A program made the position numbers and the translations under genes. Below, one piece after another: positions 35,330 through 47,608 of a stretch of DNA of 64,000 bases. Origin of the DNA: Patiria pectinifera. Its lineage: Eukaryota > Echinodermata > Asteroidea > Valvatida > Asterinidae. How positions within the stretch are numbered: position 1 is the first letter of the stretch; every line of letters begins with the position of its first letter. The notes under the pieces were generated by a model that did not search any database, was not told the origin of the DNA, and saw only the letters and a program-made list of their open reading frames with translations. The DNA lies in NCBI GenBank assembly GCA_029964075.1, contig CM057149.1, forward strand, positions 35,298,900-35,362,899, given 5' to 3'.

Positions 35330-36961
35330 TCAATGTCTTTATTCTATGCAGGGGTGCTAGTCAGAAGCCATAAAGCTACAGCTATGTAGCCGGAGATCAT
35401 GCTCTCACCATTAGCAATGCTGCAAACATGGGAAATAGCAAAGTTTTGATTTATAAAAACTGTTATTTGGGATGGTCTCGTATATATCGAATATTCGATC
35501 ATCAACCGAACAAGAATAGCATTATACAGCCGGTTCGAATATTCATAAAAAAAGTTGTTTAAGTTTCCACGATAATTCGTTGGTATACAGTCGAACACCT
35601 TTATAACAAGGTTCTTGGGACTTTATGAAGTACCCTGTATTAAATAAAAATGAAAAACAAGGGAAAACAAAGAAAAACAAAGACTTGAGACCTAAAATTG
35701 TGCCTGCTATAAGCAGGATCTTGTATTAACGGTGCTCTTCTTATCAGGGTTCGACCTTGACAAAAATTTAGCGGTACCAAGTATATCAAGTCGACATCAG
35801 AATTTTCAACAATCGATAACGGAAATCTAATATCGAGAATATTCGATATATATCGACTTTCCCATGTAAAAGTTAAAGACCTTTAGAATGGCACTTTGAG
35901 TTAAAAAAAAATACAATGAAATCTTAATTTACCATGGTTTTCTCTGGAGCAGATTGCTCAAGCTTTTTAAAACAAATCTCAATTTGTCCCGAATGGGTGG
36001 TTTTTTTTAAAAATAGTTTTACATTGGGAAAGAACATTTCAGCAAACGCTGGGCAGTGGGCACAAAGTAATGCCGAGTATGCTGCTTGGCCTTTCTAAAT
36101 GTTTATATATTGAGTCACACGCACAAGTTGCTGCCGAGTTGCCGCACAAGATATTAATGGGCATCGTTATACCATTTTGAAGGGGGGGGGGGTGCCATCA
36201 TGAAAATTGCTGTCTTGCAAAATGAGTGTAATTGATAATTTCTGCCCAACATGATCCCTGTAGCTCCATTTCTAATTTACTCCACAAATACATGAATACA
36301 TGTACATGTATAACAATGATAATACTTTGAATGGATTTAATTTTTCAACTTTAAAAGTAAATGGTCACAATGTGGCCCTACAATAGTCAAAATAGTTCAG
36401 CTGACTGCAGAGACAAGTTAACATCATAGTCTTGAATTTTCCTACTACATGTACATGTATGGAAAATGCTGTTCCTGCTTGGCTTTGTGATTTCTTGGAA
36501 GTATTTGTGAAAAATAATTCTATTAAAGGATAGGCATTGTTTTTTTTTATCAGGTCGAATTAAATTTCTTCAAAAGTCTATTTTGTTTCCTTGATTCCTT
36601 TTCTCCTTTGTCCCAGTTTTAAAAACTAAATCAGAACCTAATCATTTTGTACCAGGATTTTTCTAGTGCGCCATTTTTCGCAGTGACATAATTGTGTGAC
36701 ATAAAAAAGTGAATTCCATTCTGAGCTCGTCGGTGCTGTCCAATTAAATGAACAATACTGCAATTCAAATAATACTGCAATTCCAAATGCAACTTTTTGT
36801 CAATGTCAATTTTTTTTTGAGATCTTCGGTTCAACAGTCCGTTGAGTGGGTTAAAGCCCATGATTGGCAAATTTCCAGGAATATTTGAATATTCCATCAA
36901 ACTTTCAAATATTTAAACTATACTAAATTATTTGAAGATGTACAGCCATATTTTATTTAAA
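35330..36961. other. OG3 intron 1 region, mostly unremarkable
   Basis: About 35330-35450 is shared with about 44240-44380 of the next unit (CAATGTCTTT, AGTCA-AAGCCATAAAG, ATTAGCAATGCTGCAAA). A CAGGGTTCGACCTTGAC end-like word at about 35745 resembles the hAT-like end at 43157. There is a G-run at about 36182. No gene. Confidence 0.45.
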
Positions 36962-37150
36962 TTAAAGGGAATATACAACATTTGCAAACATCGAAAAATA
37001 AAACTACCAAGATTTTACGAAATATCTTACTAGGATGTTGGTAAATGACAGTCTAAAGCATCCTGTAAAATTATGGCACCTGGTGTGAAGTCATTTTTAA
37101 GAAAATTGTATATTTGTATACATTTCCAACGGTGGTCGGAGGCCTCGAGG
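36962..37150 (-). mobile_element. TTAA-type MITE, copy D (inverted, truncated)
   Basis: It starts TTAAAGGGAATATACAAC then TTTGCAAACATCGAAAAATA, i.e. the right end of copies A-C read inverted, and continues to the first half of the internal hairpin (CCAACGGTGGTCGG, about 37127), where it stops. Truncation at the hairpin is notable. Confidence 0.7.
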
Positions 37151-37333
37151 TCTTCCCGGTGCACCACTGGGGGTGAGTGGGTTAAAACCACAAGAATGAA
37201 AAATATCTTGTAGGCCTAAATAACATCATTTTGTTGCTTAATTGTGAATTTTGCCAATGGGGGCAAGGCAGCCCCACACGTGGCGTACATAATCAAGATA
37301 ATTGCTATGCTACATAGCATATAGTGAGGAAAG

Positions 37334-37660
37334 ATTCCCATATCTGGCCATCACTTGATCGACACTCTGTGTGCAAAGCCTATGAGTCTGGTCTGACAAT
37401 TTTTAAGTGTTTTTTAGAACATACTTAGAAAAATTTCCCTGCCAAATTTGACAGAAAAAATGTGCAACCTGATACCACCTTTTTCTTCACATATCATCTC
37501 AACGAATGTCATTCATTGCAAAAATTAATTAAAGACATGATTCTGAGACTGAGAAACATTTTCACTTTTGTTAGGAAATACTTCAAAATTTTCTTGACTC
37601 TTCATGACCCTTGACAATCACGGAAGTGACGTCAGGTTGCAAAATGCCATGGGAAGCTTG
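37334..37660 (+). repeat. MITE family B fragment fused to repeat family C
   Basis: 37334-37455 matches the left part of family B (GGAAAGATTCCCATATCTGG ... CCCTGCCAAATTTGACA). From about 37455 it passes directly into family C (TGTGCAACCTGATACCAC, then CTTTTTTTCTTCACATATCA). A C-run follows at about 37663-37678. Confidence 0.55.
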
Positions 37661-37944
37661 GGCCCCCCCCCCCCCCCGGCCTCCTTAGTGACCGGGCGTG
37701 GTTGCTGGTAAGATTTGCAAGAAAGGGTTTAATTATCTTCGACTTCTTTCGTACCACACATTGCAATCTAGTACACTTTTTAAAGCCAAGGGAGAATCAA
37801 TGTTATGCCCCGGCCCCCTCCTTAAAAAATATTGATTAAAGCAGAAATTGCCTCAGATTGCACCACATGCACAGAGCATGATCTAGATCGAGTCCCCCCC
37901 CACCCCCCAAAAAATCTGGGACCCTTCGTCTTGAAAAATGGGTA

Positions 37945-38167
37945 AGATTCCCAGATCTGGCCATCACTTGTCATCCTGTGCACAAACCCTGTGAGACTGG
38001 TCTGAAAATTTCTAGTGTTTTCTCAGTAAATACTTTCCCTGCTAATTTTCACTTCTTTTTTTTCAGGACATGGGCCTTTCGAGTATTGTCACTAGATGGC
38101 CGATACTTAATAGGTCACTGTCACTGAAGGGAACAATTAATGATGGCCAGATGTGGGAATCTTTCCA
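37945..38167 (+). mobile_element. MITE family B, near-complete copy
   Basis: It begins AAGATTCCCAGATCTGGCC and ends GGCCAGATGTGGGAATCTTTCC. It includes CACTGAAGGGAACA, the uninterrupted counterpart of the site occupied by the 67-bp element at 23194-23260. It abuts the anchor of unit 3. Confidence 0.7.
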
Positions 38168-38485
38168 ATTTGTTTACTGTTCTGCACCCAACAACTTCAC
38201 GACCATGCTTCAACTCCTACGCTACTAGTACTAGTATGAAGGTATAGGACAGGCTGAGCAACATAGAGCAAGGAACATATGGGCCAAATTTACAAGTCGC
38301 TACTCGCTAGCCGACCGTATACCGCGTGGTAGTGGTCCGACCATGGAGGAAGGTCCGACCATAGGATAGAACACACCATTCTTCGCAAAACATTGCAAAG
38401 AATCCCTGTGCATACATAGGCAACACCGCTTGGAAGTGTATCTCATTCTTTTTAAAAGTTTTGATATTATAAATACTTTTCTTAC

Positions 38486-38590
38486 CTTGATTTCAGTTTG
38501 GCACAAGTATTGACGTTCGAGTTGGCACGAGTCAAAAATCCGACTGTGCTAGTCGACTGTGTGCAAAAGCGCGCACTACATCGGTGCACG
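38486..38590 (-). other. Candidate non-coding exon 1 of OG3
   Basis: The donor CAAG|GTAAGA-type site (minus strand, exon end 38486) is at the same relative place as in the other units, with CACGTG at 38587-38592 about 100 bp upstream. Spliced to 35168, the intron would be 3.3 kb. Confidence 0.4.
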
Positions 38591-38599
38591 TGCTATCGG

Positions 38600-41353
38600 C
38601 CGCCAGAGCATGCAGCATGCACTAGAAATAGAAGCAGGGCTCGGAGCATAGTGGTCGGAGTAAATGCTTTGCTATGATGAAAGCAAACGTATCAGCTTTC
38701 ATCCAATTGGCCCTGCACAAAACTCTTGGAATGTGGGTCAGGCTCCTTGCTCTATCATCTGGTCGGGGGGGGGGGGGGGGGGGAAATTTGGAATTTTGTT
38801 ACTAGTGGTTTGGCAATAAATTACTTGCATTTTAGCAGCCATCCTAGAGAGGTCTTTGGTATTTTTTAAACTCAAAACAATGGATGCACAATGTTCTTGT
38901 GTGTCCCTGTTGGGGAAAAAAACATGGTTTCTTTGATTGAAATTTCCTGTTATCCATCAACAAATTTTCTACGCAAGCAACCGGCAAATCATTCCAATAA
39001 AATGAACACTTTTATTACCACCTTAGAACAGGCAGTCAGGCACCAACATCAACACTGGCAAATAACATGATCAACACTGGCTGCTATTTAAGGTAATTCG
39101 AAAATAAAATAAAAAGTACATATAAAACAAAACAAGGTAATTTCTCATGTGAAAACCAGAATAAAGCCTTTAAGAAAAAAAGTAGAACATAATACTACAG
39201 ATTTTACAAAGCACTGTAACACATTTGAAAATCTTTCAAATATACCAAAAACGTGTACTATGTAGATTCTGGTCAAAACACTTCTCAAACAGTGAGAAAT
39301 TGTAGTTTGTATTGATATTCCTATAAGTCTTGTTTGGATTTTAAATGAAATGTGAATATCCGTACACACTTGACTGCAAACGAAACTTTTTTTCACAGTT
39401 ATGGTTTAAAAAGGAACTGAAATGCTTTAAAATAGAAAACCCTAACAAGTTTTTGCATAAAGCACGAGGTGTGTTCACATGGACGGAGTATTACATGTAT
39501 CAACTTCTCATGACTCAAGTCATAGTAACAGATGCAAGAATTTGCTCTGCTTTCACAAAAGTTCAATTATACCGAGTAAACTTTGGGGCAAGCATTTAAC
39601 TTTTAAAAATTTTCTTAAAAAAAAAAGAAATATATATTTTACACGTATTCATGCATCTGAGATAAAAGTTACAAAATAGTCTGTTTTCATGAAGGTTTTC
39701 TCAAATAAACCCAATCCACAATAATTTTACCATGATCGAAACACAATCTTGATTAAGTAGTTCACTGGAAAGGCTCTTTTTGGTTTTAAGAAAATTAATC
39801 TGATACATGTATTTCTAAAAAATTAACGCTACTGCAATTAAAGTAAATGGGCAAGTAAAAGCAAGATATGATTCAAACAATTTGAGTTGTGAGTGTCGTC
39901 GTTTTTAAACATGGAATATGGAAGCACCACTTTAAATTCTTTCAGCCAATTTGAAGGAAAGCTAACAATAGAATATATATCACGGTTATTTCTAATCTTA
40001 ACGTTACACAAAAATACATTACACAAAAATACATATAGTTTATGCGAGATATATTGTAGTAATTTCTAATCTGAACCAAATTTTGAAACAGGGCCAAAAA
40101 AAAATAATTCTGCAGTTCTGCCTCCGGTTACCCTACCTACCCTATTTTGACAGCCCATAACCTAATTTTTTTTGGGGGGGGGGAATGAGGGGGAAAACCT
40201 AAAAATCATTCATTACTTCCTTTTACCCTTGACACCTCCATTGTACTGGCAAAAAAATGCCACAAAAATTCCCTACCTACCTACCCTATATTTTCAAATG
40301 CCATGTAATCGGAGAGCAGAACTATTTTTGGTTTGGCCTAATCAACAGCAAAATCAGTATCCAAAAACCATCTGAAAAAGGAAAACAACTTTTTTACTTC
40401 AAAAAAACATTTATGATCAAGCTTTTTTCTTACAGGCCCCTGCCTATACTAAGCCTACATGTCTCTAAATCAATACACATGCAATTAGTCTAACTACCTT
40501 TACAAAGAGTAACATAAAACGTAACAGGCATGCATTTAACATATTAACAAGTGCAGAAAAGATATGAAAGTTTATTTTACCCTGTTTTAAAAGGTAACAG
40601 TGCAACAAGTTGAAATTCTTTGTGGGGGATTTCCTCAATTTTAAAAGCTCCTGATCTGGCCTTCCTTAAAATCCTCCCCATTTTGTTAACACCATACATT
40701 TCTTAAAAAACAACCACTGGTTTACTTTGCTTATATCTTTTCAAAGGATTATACACATTTAAATGTTAACAACAGTTTCTTTGATAACAATAGTAAAAAC
40801 GTATCTATGATCTCCAAAAAATTGTAACGAGATTAATCCAAATTAATGTTGGCTTCTTTCGAAGTTTTGCTTGGTGGAATATCAAATGACATTTCTGTAT
40901 GAACACATCGACTTGGGTAAATTGGTCAAAATCATGTCTCTCTCAACCATAACTTTCACGGCACTCTTTCCAGGATCTTTCATAAATATGGCGAAAATAC
41001 GACAAGATTCCGTAATGACTCACATATACATACTGCCTCAAACAAAATTCAGATCTCTTTTAGGTGACAAAGACAAAGACTGTAGGATCTACACATTCAG
41101 CCTGCATTCAATCCATCACGATCGCATTGTAAAACATGGGAGTGGTTTAGTGACGGATAAGATATTACTAACTTCCCTCACGTTTAAAAAAGGTTCCTAC
41201 TTTATCCCACAATACCAAGAAGAATGGTCCAACGTTAACGTGCAGTTGCTTCTTTTCTTAAGGTGGTATGTGTACATGTGTAAATTATGAAATATTCGGT
41301 GCAGTGGCAGACAGATGTAGCCAGTGTTTCAAACGAATCATTGCACTGAAGCC
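38600..41353. other. Intergenic and conserved OG4 3' flank
   Basis: A long G-run lies at about 38765-38783. From about 39143 the sequence is collinear with the 3' flanks of OG2, OG3 and OG5. About 40100-40290 is a dispersed repeat (CCCTACCTACCCTATTTTGACAG) also found at about 46118-46270. No gene supported. Confidence 0.5.
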
Positions 41354-42982
41354 TCAATAATAGAAAAACAAGTCTTGTATTTTAGAAGCCAGAGGGCCGC
41401 TTGCAATGATCCTGGCTCTTTTTCTCCCACTTGGGCTCTCTCCATCGTCTTCCTCATCCCCAGGGCCATCGTCTTCCTTCCCAACATCATCACCGTCATC
41501 TTCAGGTGGCTGCTCATCAGATCTCTCAGGGATGTCAATGATGACAGTTGACTGGAAGTACAGCTGATCCACTTCTCCTGGCTCGGTGTAGTTTCCGCAG
41601 TTGCGCGGTTTTGTTACGTTCCTGTCTACCAAGACCTTGCCCTTGCTCCAGTCTTTGATGAACTCCACGTCTTTCCACCCAGCATGCTGAGGTTTGGGTC
41701 CCTGCTTGTTCACGTACAGCATGTCCTCTCTGCTGAAGGCAAAGACCTTTCTCCCGTCGTCTTCATCCAGGTACGTCTCACCGTCCTCGTCGGGCATTTC
41801 CTCTTTTTCGTGGACGAGGACGGTCAGGTGGTGACAGGTCAGACCTCTGGAGGCCAGACCATCGCATAGGACCTGGTCCAAGCCCTTGAGGTTCCCCTCA
41901 GCCAGTGCCGACATGGTGTACATGTGCCGCAGGAATATGCCCAATTGCTCCAGATTTTTCTTCTGGCCAATTTTGTGGACATCCGAGACGATGTTGTCCA
42001 AGGTTGCATTCTGATCAGCTGCGACCTCTGGGCCTGAGTAGAAGCTCTGATTTTTACAAGTTCCAAACCAACTTTCAGACCAACTGGGCTTCTTTCGGAT
42101 GATGTTGTAGGTGACGGTGATGCGATGTCCTGACTTAACCGGCAGGATTTCATGCACGCAGTCAGAGAAGAAGGCAGCCCACTGAATCTTTCCCTGATCA
42201 GCAGACAGGTTGGCAAAGAGAAACTCTTCCTTGACTCCTTTGTGCTTGACAATTAGCTCTCCTCCGGTGTGTGGGCAAGGTAAGCACACAACCACCGTCC
42301 CGATCATACGAGCTGCGTCGACAGGAGTGTCAACGTGAGCACTGAAGAAACCCCCAATGCCGTAGACGTTCATCTTGTAGCACTGTAGAGAGACGTCCTT
42401 CTCATTAGCAAGAGTGCTGCTCACCTTTCTCCTGATGATGGGAAGAAAGTTTAAATTGTAGTCGAGCAGAACCTGCGGCGGAGGGGCTTCCATCTTCTTT
42501 TTTCTTCCAGGCTTGGGATTAGGATCGGATTTGCTGGCAAACTTGAACTTACTTGCTTCACACTCGGATGCCAGACGCACATTGGGATTGTACACAGTCT
42601 CCTGCTTGTCAAGATCTCCGTAAGGAGCTGGAGTGCAGTACTCAAGGAGCTCTTCCACAGGAAGTTGGGTGATCGGCCATCCAAACTCATTTTTCTTATC
42701 TGCATGCATCAGAAGTCTGGCGGCGGTATCGTTTTGCTCCAGCTCCACCCAGCCGCCACAGCAGAAGGCCCTCGGCTTGGCCATTCTCTCGAGACTGTCC
42801 ACGAGGTTCAGGAGACTCTGACTCTGGCTCAATTTGACATTGATGATCTCGCCGAGACGCACTCCATCTTTAGGAATCTTTCTCAAAGTTTCCTTGTACG
42901 TTTCATACTTCTTCTTTGCTGACTGGAGTTCAACCTGTGCAATCTGGAAATCCACCACAGGATCAGAATCGTTATTCGCCAT
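41354..42982 (-). CDS. 2-oxoglutarate/Fe(II) dioxygenase family protein, OG4
   Basis: 542 residues, intact from the ATG at 42982 (an upstream in-frame GTG at 43006 is not a plausible eukaryotic start). It contains CCGGW (74-78), CTPAPYGD (116-123), Fe ligands His216-x-Asp218 and His277, and 2OG-binding Arg287. A 10-12 residue insertion (about 14-25, AQVELQSAKKK) relative to OG2 is shared with OG5, marking these two as closest relatives. The acidic tail is short and Gly-interrupted, followed by GRKRARII. After the usual ...GP-AS end, eight extra residues (KIQDLFFY-type) run to the stop, which suggests a lost stop codon compared with OG2 and OG5. The acceptor at 43023-43024 is conserved. Confidence 0.9.
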   Translation of the reverse strand: MANNDSDPVVDFQIAQVELQSAKKKYETYKETLRKIPKDGVRLGEIINVKLSQSQSLLNLVDSLERMAKPRAFCCGGWVELEQNDTAARLLMHADKKNEFGWPITQLPVEELLEYCTPAPYGDLDKQETVYNPNVRLASECEASKFKFASKSDPNPKPGRKKKMEAPPPQVLLDYNLNFLPIIRRKVSSTLANEKDVSLQCYKMNVYGIGGFFSAHVDTPVDAARMIGTVVVCLPCPHTGGELIVKHKGVKEEFLFANLSADQGKIQWAAFFSDCVHEILPVKSGHRITVTYNIIRKKPSWSESWFGTCKNQSFYSGPEVAADQNATLDNIVSDVHKIGQKKNLEQLGIFLRHMYTMSALAEGNLKGLDQVLCDGLASRGLTCHHLTVLVHEKEEMPDEDGETYLDEDDGRKVFAFSREDMLYVNKQGPKPQHAGWKDVEFIKDWSKGKVLVDRNVTKPRNCGNYTEPGEVDQLYFQSTVIIDIPERSDEQPPEDDGDDVGKEDDGPGDEEDDGESPSGRKRARIIASGPLASKIQDLFFYY

Positions 42983-43022
42983 ATTACTGATGATGTCCCT
43001 CAGCACATAGGGTGAGAATCAC
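42983..43022 (-). other. OG4 exon 2 5' UTR with splice acceptor
   Basis: Conserved acceptor TTCAAATAG|GTGATTCTC on the minus strand; exon start 43022. Confidence 0.6.
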
Positions 43023-43100
43023 CTATTTGAATGACACGAAAAAAATACAAATATTAATCAACAGACTTTTAAATTTCATTTTTAAGTTGAACAAAGAAAT

Positions 43101-43150
43101 TGACTGGAGTGGAGTTTGAACCTTAATGGTGCTCTACCAACTGAGTTATT
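43101..43150 (-). repeat. tRNA-derived SINE remnant, internally deleted
   Basis: Minus strand AACTCAGTTGGTAGAGCACC (A-box-like) runs almost directly into AAGGTTCAAACTCC (B-box-like). It is the positional equivalent of 35240-35315 and 51915-51951. Confidence 0.55.
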
Positions 43151-43156
43151 CATCAT

Positions 43157-44226
43157 CAGGGTTCGACGTTATTTTTTATTTTCACTAGCCCGCATGTTTT
43201 TCTTTTATAGAGCGTCTCATAGAAAGCAATGTGCATATGTAACCGTGAAAAATGACAACCTGGTGAACTCGCGAAAACTACTACAACTTAACTAAACTTG
43301 GGATCTTTGAAGGGAAAAGTCGCGAGGAGATTAAATTAGTAGGGACAAGGGACACAAATTCTAGATTTCGAACAAAAAACCCCCCAAAACAAAAAGAATT
43401 TATTTACAAGAACTTTCAAATGACCAGATAATTATAAAAACAAAGACCACGAAAATCAAGACTAAGAGCAAAGACTAAACCCTAAAACTAAAAACTTAAA
43501 GAAACTTAAAAACCAACTTAAAAAAACTTAAAGAAACTTAAACCAACACAGTGTTGTATAATAATGGATCTTTCAAGACACTTCTAACAGAAAATCAATG
43601 ACTCTAGCAGATAAAACACTCACAGCGCAGGAAACACCCAAGAAATAGGGGAAACAGAGGAGCTAAAAAAAATACACAACTCTCTTTTCTGCTGCTGGTC
43701 TGCTACTGAGGGGCTTGTGCAGGGTGGTCTTACAGGGTGGCTGGGCACATGGTCTTGGGACAGGGGGAACCACAGGGGGGAACCAATGGCATGGGAGCAA
43801 TTTGCATACTCTGCGGACTGTTACTGGGGAAAGCTGATCAGGGGGATACACAACTAAGAAAGGGAAGGGGAAAGCTAATAAAAAATGCTGGATTTGCTCA
43901 GGGGGCTACTCCTATACTAAAGCATACAAAAATACTTTGGAAAAATACTAAGTTAAATTTTTGCCCAGCCACACATACATGTAACTAACTCCTGAGGCAA
44001 TCTTGTAAAACAGATCTAATTTAGCCGTAAACTGTAAATAAAATTAAACACAAAATTGAAACAGGTTTGCTGGCTGAATTTCATGATTTACTTCTTCCTG
44101 TCCTTTTCATCTTGCCATATCCCAATGTTTGACTCGCCAGCTGGGCTACTAAAGGAATAGTTTGACTAGCCCACTGCTATTTTGACTAGCATTTGGTTAA
44201 CGGGCTACTGCTAAAGTCAAACCATG
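43157..44226. mobile_element. hAT-like inverted-repeat element in OG4 intron 1, with nested LTR-like repeat
   Basis: The left end CAGGGTTCGACGTTA and the right end read inverted, CATGGTTTGACTTTA, match at 12 of 15 positions; both are followed within about 25 bases by CTAGCCCG or GTAGCCCG. Unit 3 lacks the insertion: its SINE remnant continues directly into the CAATGTCTTT block that here follows at about 44250. No exact 8-bp duplication is visible, so the superfamily is tentative. The LTR-like copy 2 sits inside. Confidence 0.5.
43366..43972 (-). mobile_element. LTR-like dispersed repeat, copy 2 (nested)
   Basis: Shares ordered blocks with 30903-31930 and has the TGTGGCTGGGC end on the minus strand at about 43972. 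It is shorter than copy 1 by about 400 bp. An AATAAATTC word near 43395-43405 (minus) could be the LTR polyadenylation signal. Confidence 0.4.
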
Positions 44227-47200
44227 ATAATGCAGCCCTTTGTTGGTGGTTTCTGTCAATGTCTTTGTTCAAGGATTGATAGTCAAAAGCCATAAAGTTA
44301 AACATATGCCATGTAGCCAGTGATCATGCCAAAAGTCATGATACTAGCAACATTAGCAATGCTGCAAATTAGCAATGCTGCAAAGATGAAATGTTTAATT
44401 TATCGTATTTCGAATTAAATTGATTAAAAAAATTAATGAGCTGTCCACCATTGTTTGTGTACATTTCTCACAATGCTTTATGAGTTTAACCGACTGACCG
44501 TGCACACTTGACTAACAGTTGTGATCCAATTGGTCAATGTCAATGTGCACTGTTTGATTGACAAGGAAGGGTCTTTTGCTATTCTTCCCTTTTATAATTT
44601 TAGGAAAAGATGTTGCAATCTGACGCCACTTTTTTCTTCATATATCATCCCAATGAAGGTCAGTCATTGCAAAAATGATGATAAGACATGAATCTGGGAC
44701 TGAGAAACATTTCCAATTTTGTTAGGAAATACAACATTTTCTTGACTCTCGATAGCCTTTGTACACAACCGTTACTTCTGGTGAAATCTTGACAATAAGT
44801 CTAACTCTGACTCAAAACAACTATTTATCAAAGAGTCCATTGCCTTCAGTAGTATAACAATACACAATCCTGCCTAACTCAAAACTAAAGTCAAATTTTG
44901 AATCTGTTTCCTCTAGGTTTGACTTATCACTTTATCAGGATTTCACTGTATTTTAAACGTAAAATACAGTGTGTATCAAAAAAATGCAAACAATAGGGGG
45001 CCTATATAACTGAACGCCAGACGTAGAATGTGTAACCAACATAGATGATATATAGGTATGGCTTGAAAGACACGCCTTTCCACTTTAAAATGAGACATCG
45101 AACGTCCAAATCTGATAATTGTTGACAGAGTTATGAGTAATTTTCCAAGAGAGGTCAAATTGACCATGGGACCAAGTTTTCAATTTTAGGCATTGGGACA
45201 AATGTAGCCTAATTGCCTCTGTGTGGATAATTGCCTGGACAAAAAAAAGAGGCAATTAGGCTACCATATGTCCCAATGCCTAAAATTGAAAACTTGATCC
45301 CATGGTCAATTTGACCTCTCTTGGAAAATTACTCATAGCTCGGTGAAAAATTATCAGATTTAGACGTTTGATGTCTCATTTTAAAGTGGAAAGGCATATC
45401 TTTCAAACCATACCTATATTATCTATGTTGGTTACACATTCTACGTCTGGCAATCAATTATATTATGTTCACATTTTTTTCATACACACTGTATAGGGAT
45501 CATCAGCTTTTCAGGTATGTTTTCAACAGGTGGCTGTAATTTGTTGGCTGAGCTTGCACTTACACTTGCAATAATAAGATAACAAAAATCAGCCACAACA
45601 CAAGAATGTTCAAAACCAACAGGAATGTCCTGGCAATAGGGCAGTGCTGTTGTGCTATTGTGCTGATTAATTATCCTGCTCAACCAAACTGAAGTGCTAA
45701 TTGACAAATGCACTGCTGCATCATGGCTACCCCACAAAACAGCCCTATGGTAGAATGTCCACACTGAAGTTTAACCCCATGCAGGGTGCCTGATTAAAGA
45801 GACTTTTTGTTTTTGCTGGAGATAATAAAATAAAGTCACTTCTGCCTCTACTGTGCAAAAGTGTTTTGAAAATGTAGTGTAGGAAATGTGTTGTTTATTC
45901 TGGGACAGCTGGGCCACACACTCCAGCATGTGGTTTGGGCATTTAAAATTAGGGATGTTTATCCTTTACAGGCTTAAAATAATAGTGGATTAGTTCAGTA
46001 AAGAGGAACAAACACTGATGGAACTCCAATCATGGACCGGACCATATTCCTTCCTCCATGCTTCAATTAAACTTATGTATTTTCTTTTTAAGGAGCTTAA
46101 GCCAAGATACTGCTCCCTACCTACCCTATTTTGACAGCCCCCACCCTAATTTGTTTTTGGGAAAAATGAGGGGAAAAAACCCAAAATCATCAATTTCTAC
46201 CTTTTACCCTCGACTACACGCAGACACCTCCATATGATCGTACACAAAAAAATTGCCAATAAACATTTCCCTACTTTTTTTAAAAAGCCATATAAGGCCA
46301 AAAAAAAAATATTCGGTCTCTGGTCAGACCAAAGTTCCGGAATTGACGCGGGGACGCGGCCTTTTTTTTTTTTTCTTCAAGCTTGGATTGTACAGACAAG
46401 GTGGGGTACTATTTTGCTTTTTTTTGGTGTCCTCATGTATACTGGTGTCCTCCATAATTTGCCTAGGTGCTCTCGATCATTTGCCTTGGTGCAATTTCCC
46501 ATTCCTTGGTGCTCTTTGGTAAAACAAAAATTGAGGTGTGGCAATAGAGGGCGCTGCTGGAGCTACCGCGGAACATTTTGGAAGAAAAAAAAAGATTGAC
46601 GCGCATGATTAAAATCGACGCACGCGCTGACCAGAGACCGACTTATTTTTTTTTTTGGCCTAATCAGTACCAGAAATTATTTCTTGTTTTTGGTTTTTTG
46701 GCCTTACAGCTTCAATTTGGATATTTTGTATTACTTAAACACTTTGGATTAATTTGTTAATTATGGCCTTTACCGTTGAGTTTTTACTGGATTTTTAAAA
46801 AATTTACTTAAATGTTTACATATTTTTTTTTTCTTGATAGCTACTTCAGTCATTGCTCTATGTTTAAACTAACCTTTTATTTGATTATTTCAGTGAATAA
46901 ATAAATACTAAGAAAGCTGCAATCACTGGTTTTTTTTAATAAAACAATGACAAAAACAATCCTGACAATGCACAAAATAAAGATCAATATAATGCAATGT
47001 GTATGCATAAAATTACAACTGGAAAATCAATAAAAAAAAATCTGCAAAATAATTGAAAAGGTCAAAGAAAGTACATGAAGATGACGGGTCGCGTAAGTTT
47101 TTGCGCAATTGCAGAATACCCCGCTACTGATCTACCCTAGAAATTGCCTCAGATTGCACCACACACTGCAGAGAGCTAGAGCATGATAGAAAAAAAACCC

Positions 47201-47608
47201 AGGAACCTTTCAAAAATGAGCGGACCACTTTTTGAGGGCCAAAATTGTGATGTTCTGGATCCACTTTTGCACATTTTTGTTTACTGTTTTGCACCCAACA
47301 AAAAAGTTCTTATTCATCCATATGCTTCAACGGTTCAACCATAGAGTAAGGAAGCTAGGCGGAGAGTCTGCTTGAGTAGGGCAGGGGCCAAATTACAAGT
47401 CGCTAGCCGACCATACCGGCCGTGTGTGATCCCATCATGGTGATGCCAGAACACACCATGGAGCATCGACACACCATCCGCCCATGGAGCTAGGATCCGA
47501 CCGTTCGCAAAACATTGCAAAAGAATCCCTATGAATACATAGGAAGCACCTCTAGGAATTGTATCTCGTTCTTTTTAATAGTTTTGATATTATTGATACT
47601 TTCCTTAC
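44227..47608. other. OG4 intron 1, remaining part
   Basis: It contains a family C repeat (about 44609-44785), the Tc1/mariner-type foldback (44965-45493), and a dispersed repeat at about 46110-46690 with CGGTCTCTGGTCAG and, inverted, CTGACCAGAGACCG blocks (about 46314 and 46628). No gene supported. Confidence 0.5.
44965..45493. mobile_element. Tc1/mariner-type foldback MITE, 525 bp, TA target
   Basis: The ends are CAGTGTGTATCAAAAAAATG and, inverted, CAGTGTGTATGAAAAAAATG, flanked by TA on both sides (44965-44966 and 45492-45493). The two arms (about 44998-45230 and 45247-45466) are inverted copies of each other through blocks such as CCAGACGTAGAATGTGTAAC and GAGAGGTCAAATTGACCATG, with a very small loop. 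No transposase frame. CAGTG ends with TA duplication are typical of mariner elements. Confidence 0.85.

Noticed and set aside
42983..43006. N-terminal extension MLRDIISN for OG4 (and the same at 51799-51822 for OG5)
   Set aside because: The first codon is GTG, not ATG, and the stretch lies in the 5' UTR just after the conserved splice acceptor; OG2 has no Met there.
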